64,000 nucleotides of DNA from Pseudogemmobacter hezensis. Lineage in GTDB: Bacteria; Pseudomonadota; Alphaproteobacteria; Rhodobacterales; Rhodobacteraceae. Below are positions 7,194-15,000 of the stretch, piece by piece; position 1 is the first letter of the stretch, and every line of letters starts with the position of its first letter. The notes beneath the pieces are model-generated. The model had not been told where the DNA came from. It worked only from the letters and a program-made list of their open reading frames with translations, and made no database searches. A program made the position numbers and the translations under genes. Location of the stretch: assembly GCF_013155295.1 (NCBI RefSeq), contig NZ_JABJXT010000001.1:310001-374000 (forward strand), read 5' to 3'.

Positions 7194-10115
7194 ATGAAAG
7201 ACTTCATCATCCCCGCGCCCATGTTCTCGGATCGCGACATGGGGACGCCCGCGTCCAAATCAAAAACCCAGGTCACGCTGGAGATCGATGGCTTCGAAGT
7301 TACGGTTCCTGAGGGCACCTCGATCATGCGGGCTGCAGCCGAGCTGGGGATCACCGTCCCGAAGCTTTGTGCGACCGACAGTATTGAGGCCTTTGGCTCA
7401 TGCCGCCTCTGTCTCGTTGAGATCGAAGGCCGCAATGGGACGCCCGCGTCCTGTACCACTCCGGTTGCGCCCGGCATCAGGGTCAAGACCCAGACCGGCA
7501 AACTGAAACAGCTGCGCAAGGGGGTTATGGAGCTTTACATCTCTGACCACCCGCTCGACTGTCTGACCTGCGGTGCGAATGGTGATTGCGAGTTGCAGGA
7601 TATGGCCGGGGCCGTGGGCCTGCGCGATGTGCGCTATCAGGCAGCCGAAAACGCAGAAATGGCCACCCACTTCGCGAAGAAGAACACCTCTGGCGAGGCC
7701 AATATCGACTGGCTGCCGAAGGATGACTCAAACCCCTATTTTTCTTACGATCCGTCGAAATGCATCGTCTGCAACCGCTGTGTGCGCGCCTGCGAAGAGG
7801 TGCAGGGCACTTTCGCGCTGACGATTGAGGGCCGGGGCTGGGACTCGCGCGTCCATGCCGGGCTGAAAGACGATACTTTCCTCGCCTCGGACTGCGTCTC
7901 CTGCGGCGCCTGCGTCCAGGCCTGCCCGACCGCCACGCTGATCGAGAAGTCGGTGCTCGACATCGGCACGCCCGATAAATCCGTCGTCACCACCTGCGCC
8001 TATTGCGGCGTCGGCTGCCAGTTCAAGGCCGAGATGCGCGGCGATGAGCTGGTGCGCATGGTGCCCTACAAACACGGCAAGGCGAACCGCGGCCACAGCT
8101 GCGTCAAGGGCCGCTTCGCTTATGGTTACGCCAGCCACAAAGACCGCATCCTGAGCCCGATGATCCGTGACAGCATCAACGACCCCTGGCAGGAAGTGAC
8201 CTGGGCCGAGGCCATGTCTTTCGCGGCAAACCGCATGAAGGCGATCCAGGCGAAATACGGCCGTCAGTCGGTCGGCGTGATCACCTCGTCGCGCTGCACC
8301 AATGAGGAAACCTACCTTGTGCAGAAGCTGACGCGCGGGGTGTTTGAAAACAACAATACCGATACCTGTGCCCGCGTCTGCCACTCGCCGACCGGATACG
8401 GTCTGGGGCAAACCTTCGGCACCTCGGCGGGCACCCAGGATTTCGACTCGGTTGAATCCGCCGATGTGATCCTGGTGATCGGTGCCAACCCGCATTCCGG
8501 CCACCCGGTTTTCGCCAGCCGTATGAAAAAACGCCTGCGCCAGGGCGCGAAGCTGATCGTCGTCGATCCGCGCCGCACGGAATCTGTCGAGGGGCCGCAT
8601 TATCGCGCACGTCACCACCTGGCGCTGAAGCCCGGCACCAATGTCGCCGTGGTCACTGCGCTGGCGCATGTGATCGTGACCGAGGGCCTTTACAACGAGG
8701 ACTTCATCCGCACCCGCTGCGACTGGGATGAATTCCAGGACTATATGGAATTCGTATCCGACCCGCGCCACAGCCCCGAAGCCATTGAAATGCTGACCGG
8801 CGTTCCGGCAGCAGAGGTGCGCGGTGCTGCCCGGCTTTACGCCACCGGCGGCAATGCGGCGATTTACTACGGCCTCGGCGTGACCGAGCACAGCCAGGGC
8901 TCGACCACGGTGATCGGCATCGCCAATCTTGCGATGCTGACCGGCAATATCGGGCGTCCGGGTGTGGGCGTGAACCCCTTGCGCGGGCAAAACAACGTCC
9001 AGGGCAGCTGCGATATGGGATCCTTCCCGCATGAGTTGCCGGGCTATCGCCACGTCAAGAACCCCGAGGTTCGCGCGATCTATGAAAACCTCTGGGGCGT
9101 GAAGATCGACGCCGAGCCCGGCCTGCGCATCCCCAATATGCTGGATGCGGCGGTAGAAGGCACCTTCAAAGGCCTCTACTGTCAGGGCGAAGACATCCTG
9201 CAATCCGACCCCGACACCCATCATGTCGCGGCGGGTCTGGCGGCGATGGAATGCGTCATCGTGCATGACCTTTTCCTCAATGAGACCGCCAATTACGCGC
9301 ATGTCTTTTTCCCGGGATCGTCCTTCCTGGAAAAAGACGGCACGTTTACGAATGCCGAGCGCCGGATCAACATGGTCCGCAAGGTGATGGCCCCGAAGCA
9401 GGGCTATGCCGACTGGGAAGTCACCCAGATGTTCGCCAATGCGATGCTGGAAGGCAGCGGGCGCAGCTGGGGCTATACCCATCCTGCCCAAATCATGGAA
9501 GAAATCGCCATGACCACGCCCTCTTTCGCGGGCGTCAGCTATGAAAAGATCGAGAGCATGGGCTCGGTGCAATGGCCGGTGAACGACAAGGCCCCGAATG
9601 GCACGCCGCTGGTCCATGTCGACGGTTTCGTGCGCGGCAAGGGCAAGTTCATCCGCACCGAATATGTCGCGACCGATGAAAAGACCGGGCCGAAGTTCCC
9701 GCTTTTGCTGACCACGGGCCGCATCCTCAGCCAGTATAACGTCGGCGCGCAGACCAGGCGCACCGGCAACACCGCCTGGCACCCCGAGGATATGCTGGAG
9801 ATCCACCCGCATGACGCCGAGAACCGTGGCATCCGCCAGGGCGACTGGGTGCGGCTGGCGTCGCGTGCAGGTGTCACCTCGCTGCGCGCGGATATCACCG
9901 ACAAGGTCTCGCCCGGCGTGGTCTATACCACCTTCCACCACCCCGACACCCAGGCTAACGTCATCACCACCGATTTCTCGGACTGGGCGACGAATTGCCC
10001 GGAATATAAGGTGACAGCGGTGCAGGTCAGCCCCTCGAACGGGCCATCGGACTGGCAGGAAGAATATGCGGCGCAAGCCACCCTGTCGCGCCGGATCCTG
10101 CCCGCCGCAGAGTGA
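7194..10115 (+). CDS. fdsA: NAD-dependent formate dehydrogenase alpha (catalytic) subunit FdsA
   Basis: The 973-aa molybdenum bis-MGD catalytic subunit oxidises formate to CO2. The N-terminal NuoG-like part carries [2Fe-2S] ligands C59, C70, C73 and C87, then H119/C123/C126/C132, two ferredoxin-type sets (C190/C193/C196/C200 and C234/C237/C240/C244) and the C268/C271/C275/C303 cluster next to the cofactor. The active-site pair is C396-H397 in DTCARVCHSP, matching the molybdenum-ligating Cys and neighbouring His known in Rhodobacter capsulatus FdsA (there Cys386). The C-terminal region holds the molybdopterin dinucleotide-binding domain. The start at 7194 follows GGGAGA; an in-frame ATG ten codons on is an alternative. 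It is cysteine-dependent; no selenocysteine codon is involved. Confidence 0.96.
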   Translation: MKDFIIPAPMFSDRDMGTPASKSKTQVTLEIDGFEVTVPEGTSIMRAAAELGITVPKLCATDSIEAFGSCRLCLVEIEGRNGTPASCTTPVAPGIRVKTQTGKLKQLRKGVMELYISDHPLDCLTCGANGDCELQDMAGAVGLRDVRYQAAENAEMATHFAKKNTSGEANIDWLPKDDSNPYFSYDPSKCIVCNRCVRACEEVQGTFALTIEGRGWDSRVHAGLKDDTFLASDCVSCGACVQACPTATLIEKSVLDIGTPDKSVVTTCAYCGVGCQFKAEMRGDELVRMVPYKHGKANRGHSCVKGRFAYGYASHKDRILSPMIRDSINDPWQEVTWAEAMSFAANRMKAIQAKYGRQSVGVITSSRCTNEETYLVQKLTRGVFENNNTDTCARVCHSPTGYGLGQTFGTSAGTQDFDSVESADVILVIGANPHSGHPVFASRMKKRLRQGAKLIVVDPRRTESVEGPHYRARHHLALKPGTNVAVVTALAHVIVTEGLYNEDFIRTRCDWDEFQDYMEFVSDPRHSPEAIEMLTGVPAAEVRGAARLYATGGNAAIYYGLGVTEHSQGSTTVIGIANLAMLTGNIGRPGVGVNPLRGQNNVQGSCDMGSFPHELPGYRHVKNPEVRAIYENLWGVKIDAEPGLRIPNMLDAAVEGTFKGLYCQGEDILQSDPDTHHVAAGLAAMECVIVHDLFLNETANYAHVFFPGSSFLEKDGTFTNAERRINMVRKVMAPKQGYADWEVTQMFANAMLEGSGRSWGYTHPAQIMEEIAMTTPSFAGVSYEKIESMGSVQWPVNDKAPNGTPLVHVDGFVRGKGKFIRTEYVATDEKTGPKFPLLLTTGRILSQYNVGAQTRRTGNTAWHPEDMLEIHPHDAENRGIRQGDWVRLASRAGVTSLRADITDKVSPGVVYTTFHHPDTQANVITTDFSDWATNCPEYKVTAVQVSPSNGPSDWQEEYAAQATLSRRILPAAE

Positions 10116-10127
10116 AGGCGAAAGCAG

Positions 10128-10997
10128 ATGACCACGGCAGGCAAGCTGGACGGGGCAGGCAAGGTTGACGGGGCGGGCAAAGTGGATGGGGCAAAGCCGG
10201 TTCCGCGCCTTTTCTTCGGGGCGCGGGATGGGCATGAGACCATCGAACAGGGCAGCCGCACCCTGCCGCAGGAATTTGCCGTGGCCCTGTCGTTCAACGG
10301 AACCACCCAGGCTGTGATGATGGCAACCCCCGCCGATCTGATTGATTTCGCTTATGGTTTCGCGCTGACTGAGGGCATCGCCCAGCCCTCCGAGGTCGAA
10401 GAGATCACCGTGGTTCAGGGGGAGCGCGGCATCGACGTGCAATCCTGGCTGGTCCCAGAGGCCGAGGCCCGGCTGGCCGCCCGCCGCCGCACTATGGCAG
10501 GCCCGGTCGGCTGCGGCCTTTGCGGCATCGACAGCATCAATGAGGCCCTGCGCGAGCTGCCGCCGGTGCCGCCAACCACCTTCCGCATGACGCCGGCCCA
10601 GGTGCGCGAGGCCATTGCCGCCCTGCCCGCCCATCAGCCGCTGCATGATGCGACCCGCGCCGCCCATTGCGCCGCATATTGGACGCCCGCCGGGCTGTTC
10701 GCGGCCCGCGAAGATGTCGGCCGCCACAATGCGCTGGACAAGCTGGCGGGCCATCTGATCCGCCATGACCACCTCGAAGGCGCGGTCGTCCTGACCAGCC
10801 GCGTCTCGACCGATATGGTGCAAAAGGTTGCCGCCATCGGCGCGGGCGTGCTGATCGCAGTCTCTGCTCCCACGGCGGATGCGGTGGCGCTGGCCGATCA
10901 TCTGGGCATCACCGTGATCGCGCTGGCGCGGCCAGAGCGGTTCGAGCTTTTCACCCATTCAGACCGGATCGTGACCGAGGACACCCATGCAAGCTGA
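10128..10997 (+). CDS. fdsC: FdsC, FdhD-family formate dehydrogenase maturation/sulfuration factor
   Basis: The 289-aa protein belongs to the FdhD family, which receives sulfur from a cysteine desulfurase and transfers it to the molybdenum cofactor before insertion into FdsA; R. capsulatus FdsC does this for FdsA. The family motif GCGLCGI (C-x2-C) and the downstream AREDVGRHNALDKL and SRVSTDMVQK stretches are present. The N terminus is unusual: residues 5-22 are three copies of a hexapeptide (GKLDGA, GKVDGA, GKVDGA) encoded by an 18-bp tandem repeat and not part of the fold. It starts 12 bp after fdsA and overlaps fdsD by 11 bp. Confidence 0.93.
   Translation: MTTAGKLDGAGKVDGAGKVDGAKPVPRLFFGARDGHETIEQGSRTLPQEFAVALSFNGTTQAVMMATPADLIDFAYGFALTEGIAQPSEVEEITVVQGERGIDVQSWLVPEAEARLAARRRTMAGPVGCGLCGIDSINEALRELPPVPPTTFRMTPAQVREAIAALPAHQPLHDATRAAHCAAYWTPAGLFAAREDVGRHNALDKLAGHLIRHDHLEGAVVLTSRVSTDMVQKVAAIGAGVLIAVSAPTADAVALADHLGITVIALARPERFELFTHSDRIVTEDTHAS
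10140..10193. repeat. In-frame 18-bp tandem repeat in fdsC, three units
   Basis: Units GGCAAGCTGGACGGGGCA, GGCAAGGTTGACGGGGCG and GGCAAAGTGGATGGGGCA begin at codon 5 of fdsC. The third positions differ while the hexapeptide is nearly kept. Confidence 0.9.
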
Positions 10998-11220
10998 CCA
11001 GATCAACCCGAAAATCGCCCGCATGGCCAATCAGATCGCCATGTTCATGGAGTCAAAGCCCGAGGCCGAGGGCGTCGAGGGCCTCTCCAGCCATATCAAC
11101 GACTTCTGGGAGCCCCGGATGCGCCGCCAGTTCTTCGCCTTGGTCGATGCAGGCGGTGACGGCCTGCGTCCGCTGGTGCTGAAAGCCGCCGAAAAGATCC
11201 GCCGCCCCGCCGCCGACTGA
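10987..11220 (+). CDS. fdsD: Formate dehydrogenase delta subunit FdsD
   Basis: The 77-aa protein matches the small FdsD family in length and in the IARMANQIAMFM and SHINDFWEPRMRRQF segments. FdsD is an accessory subunit required for stable, active soluble formate dehydrogenase. It has no metal ligands. It is the last gene of the operon, overlapping fdsC by 11 bp, and is followed by a convergent gap to the phosphopantetheinyl transferase gene. Confidence 0.92.
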   Translation: MQADQINPKIARMANQIAMFMESKPEAEGVEGLSSHINDFWEPRMRRQFFALVDAGGDGLRPLVLKAAEKIRRPAAD

Positions 11221-11243
11221 CGCAAAACCAGGGCGCAATTTCC

Positions 11244-11279
11244 CTGTCAGCAGCCGGTCACCTGTCAGCAGCTGGTCAG
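11244..11279. repeat. 18-bp direct repeat, two units, in convergent gap
   Basis: CTGTCAGCAGCCGGTCAC and CTGTCAGCAGCTGGTCAG are adjacent, followed by a partial third copy (CAGCTGAC). The array lies between the fdsD stop and the end of the biosynthetic operon. No classical terminator was seen in this gap. Confidence 0.75.
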
Positions 11280-11322
11280 CAGCTGACATCCAGGCCTGCC
11301 GGGCAGCCAAAACCAGCAGGCG

Positions 11323-12003
11323 TCATATCCAGGCGACAGCCAGGATATGGCCTGCGCAAATTGCGATCCGACCATTGATGCGCCCTGTCGGCAATGCGGG
11401 CGAAGCCGCCAGACACGCCTCAAACCGATCCCCCTCAATCGAGATCACGATATCTTCTGGCCCAAGGATACGCTGCGACAGCGGATATTGCGCCTTATAG
11501 GCGGCCTCTTTGGCGCAAAACAGCATCAGCGCGGGGTCACCCCCGGCCATTGCGGCATCCGCCTGAACCTGATCCAAAGGCCCGGTGATCAAAGCAGCCA
11601 ACCCCGGATCCAGCGCATGCAGCGGCTCTGCATCCAGCCCGATCCCGCTTAGCCCCTTCCCTGACAGATCGCCCGCAGAGCGCTTCAGGGCAACCGCCGC
11701 GATACAGGCCTCAGCCGAATGGGTGATCGAGCCGACCAGCCCATCGGGCCAGACAGGCGCCCGGTCCGGGCCTTTGGGAATGGCAGAGCGCACCCGCCCC
11801 AGCCCGGCCATCGCCTGCCGCGCCGCATGGCGGCCAGCGGAAAACTCGGCCGCCCGCCGCGCGACCATACCGCCGGTATCCTCACCCGTAAGCAGCGGAT
11901 AATGCTGCCAGGGAAGCGCCGCGCCCAGCGAGACGCCGGATGACACATCCGCTGGCAACAGGGCCAGGGCCCTCGCCGCCAGGGCCTCCCCCCGCTCAGG
12001 CAT
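11323..12003 (-). CDS. 4'-phosphopantetheinyl transferase (Sfp/EntD type)
   Basis: The 226-aa enzyme activates carrier proteins by moving phosphopantetheine from CoA onto their serine. Motifs present: RRAAEFSAGRHAAR (residues 49-62), as in EntD-type enzymes; GSITHS (91-96); the magnesium-binding IGLDAE with D124 and E126; and FCAKEAAYK (162-170) with the catalytic K165-E166. The ATG at 12003 overlaps the NRPS stop codon, so it is co-translated with its likely substrate; a longer frame reaching upstream to 12414 only shadows the NRPS gene. It is the last gene of the PKS/GT/NRPS operon, and the ACP (PKS Ser1839) and PCP (NRPS Ser1445) are its obvious targets. Confidence 0.93.
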   Translation of the reverse strand: MPERGEALAARALALLPADVSSGVSLGAALPWQHYPLLTGEDTGGMVARRAAEFSAGRHAARQAMAGLGRVRSAIPKGPDRAPVWPDGLVGSITHSAEACIAAVALKRSAGDLSGKGLSGIGLDAEPLHALDPGLAALITGPLDQVQADAAMAGGDPALMLFCAKEAAYKAQYPLSQRILGPEDIVISIEGDRFEACLAASPALPTGRINGRIAICAGHILAVAWI

Positions 12004-15000
12004 CAGGGGCCACGCCACGCCGCGCCAGCCGCAGGGCACGCCGCCGCGCCATGGCCTCATCCAGCCCGCCAGGCATCGGGGCGGGTCGCGCCGCAAGCGG
12101 CTGCGAGCTTGCCACACCCACCGGGGAAACGGCCGGGACAACAGCCGGGGCAGCCTGCGCCGCCGCATAGGCCGGGGCCTGCAGCGGCACAATCGCCGCC
12201 ACGCCCGCAGGCCCGGCAATATGCGCGACCAGCGCCTCCAGCACCGGGAAGCGGAAGATGTCGGTGATCGAAACCTTCGCCTGCGGCAAACGCTCGCGGA
12301 TCTCGCGGTGGGTCTGCACCGCCAGCAAAGAATGGCCGCCAAGGGTGAAGAAATTGTCCTTCGGCCCCACCCGCGCCACACCCAGCACCCGCGCCCAGAT
12401 CCGGGCGATCTCATTGCCGATCGCCGGATCAGGCGCGCCAGCCGCAGCCAAAGGCACCCCTTGCGCCGCCACCACAGGCGTCGCGGCCTCAGGCGCTGCG
12501 GGCCCGGCCTCGGGCAAGAAGCGGTTCGGTGCCGGCAGCGCCTTACGGTCGACCTTGCGGTTCGGTGTCAAAGGGAAGCGCTCAACCGCCACATAATGCG
12601 CGGGCCGCATATGTTCGGGCAATTCGCGGGCCAGCGCGGCCCGCAGATCCGCCTCTACGGCCCCACCACTGATATAAGCGACCAGGCGCAGATCGCCGGG
12701 GCTGTCCTCACGCGCCATTACCACCGCCTGGGTCACGCCAGGCTGCGCCTCCAGCACCGCCTCGATCTCGCCCAGCTCGATCCGGTAGCCGCGCAGCTTC
12801 ACCTGCGCATCGGCCCGCCCGATATAGTCGATGCGACCATCCGCCCGCCACCGCACCAGATCCCCGGTCTGATACATCCGCCCCGCCCCATCGGCGCCCG
12901 GATGAAACGGATTGGCGCGGAACCGCTCGGCAGTCAGATCCGGGCGCTGCCAATAGCCGCGCGTCACCCCCTCGCCGCCGATCCACAGCTCGCCCTCAAT
13001 GCCAGGAGCCACGGGTTGCCGCGCCTCATCCAGCACATAAAGCTGCTGGTTCGCCAGCGGCGTGCCGATATTGACCACCGCCTCGGCCGCGCCAACCTCT
13101 TCGACCGAGGACCAGATCGTCGTCTCGGTCGGCCCATACATGTTCAAAAGCCGCCCCACGCCCGCCGCTTTCAGATCAGTCGCCAGCGCACCGGGCAGCG
13201 CCTCACCACCGACCATCATCGTGCGGATCCCGCGCAAGGCGCTGCGGCTTTCCTCCGCCATCAGGATCATCCTGGCCATCGAGGGCGTGCATTGCAGATG
13301 CGTCACGCCATGGCGATGGATCTGCGCCGCGATTGAGAAATCATCCGCCGCAGGCCCGCCCTCATTGGCCAGCCGCACCACCTCGGCCAGGGGCCTCAGC
13401 CCCTCCAGCACCACATCCGGCGCGATGCCGTAATCGACAAGGCAGGCCACCTCGCCAACGCCGATTGCCTTCAGCTCTTCAACCCGGGCCAGCGCATCGT
13501 CAATGGTGCCGAAAAGGCCTGATTCCTCGAAATAGCGCTGGAAGGCGAAATCAAGGATCGCCTCGTTTTCCTCAGCCGACAGCGCCGCCAGATCAATATC
13601 CATCGGATTGGCCGCGCCTGCGGGTTTTTTAAACGCCGGAAAGGCCCAGGCATATTGCTTGACCAAAGCCGCAGCCGAGGCGAGGTAGGATTTCATCGGT
13701 CCTTCCGCCACCCGCCGCGCCTCTTCGCGCGTGGCCGCAATATAGGAATGCAGCATCAGCGTGACGGTGAAATCCGCCGGATCATGGCCTGCCTCACGCA
13801 GGGCCGCGTGATAGATCGCAATCTTTTCAGCCACTTCGGCAATCGACTGGCCCAAAAGATGGGTCAGCACATTGGCGCCCGCCCGCCCTGCCTCGGCCCA
13901 GGTCTCAGGGTTGCCGGCGGTCGTCACCCAGACCGGCAGCTCGGATGAGACCGGGCGCGGCTGGGTTTTGACCGTGAAACTGCTGCCATCGGCTTTGGGG
14001 AAATCCACCCCCTCACCGCGCCACAACGCCCGCACATCGCGGATCGCCTGGAACATCGCCGCCTTGTTCTTTGGCGGCGCATTTTCCGGGCGCAGCACGA
14101 AATCATCGGGGTGCCAGCCAGAGGCAAAGGCCAGCCCCGCCCGGCCTGCGGTCAGATTGTCGATCACCGCCCATTCCTCGGCAATTCGCGCCGGATGGTG
14201 CAAAGGTGCCACGACAGACCCCGCCCTGACGCCGATATTCGACGTCACCGCCGCCACCGCCGCCCCCGTCACACTCGGGTTCGGATAGGGGCCGCCGAAG
14301 GCATGGAAATGACGCTCGGGCGTCCAGACGGCGACGAAGCCATGCTGATCGGCAAAGCGCGCCCCATCCAGCAAAAGCTGGTATTTCTTCGGCCCCGGCC
14401 CGTCATCATTGCCCCAGTAGTAAAGCGAGAAATCCATCCTGGCAGCCGATGTGATCCGCCCATTCGAGACCAGCGCCCGGTTCTCATCCGAGGAAATCAC
14501 CACTTTAAAACCACGCGCCAGCGTCCAGAACAGCTCCAGCACCGAGATATCAAACGACAGCGAGGTCACCGCCAGCCAGCAGCCAGGCCCGTTTTCCTGC
14601 CCGGCCCCGATCCGCTGATCCATGCCGGTAAAGAAATTCGCCACATTGCGATGCTCGACCTGCACGCCCTTGGGCCGCCCCGTCGAGCCAGAGGTATAGA
14701 TCATATAGGCGACATCTGCAGGGCTGACGCCGCTTTGCGGGTTGGCCTCTGGCGCAGTCGCCAGACGCGGATCGCGGTCCAGCACCAGCTTTGCAACGTC
14801 CCCCGGCAGGCCCGCCAGCAGATCCGATTGCGTGACGATCACCTTGCAGCCGCTGTCCTCGGCAAACAGCGCCAGCCGTTCCGCCGGATAGGCCGGATCC
14901 ATCGGCACATAGGCGCCGCCCGCCTTCAGGATGGCCAGCGCCCCCGCCACCAGATCAACGCTGCGCCGGGTCGCAAGGCCGACCAGAACCCCCGGCCCCA

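Noticed and set aside
7194-10115. Selenocysteine-type formate dehydrogenase
   Set aside because: The active-site position is a cysteine codon (C396) and the frame has no internal TGA.
7728-10958. 1076-aa open frame antisense to fdsA and fdsC
   Set aside because: It mirrors conserved, motif-rich fds genes and arises from the high-GC codon pattern; its translation has no domain likeness.
11323-12414. 363-aa form of the phosphopantetheinyl transferase
   Set aside because: The extra N terminus is an out-of-frame reading of the NRPS carrier domain; ATG 12003 gives normal length and overlaps the NRPS stop.
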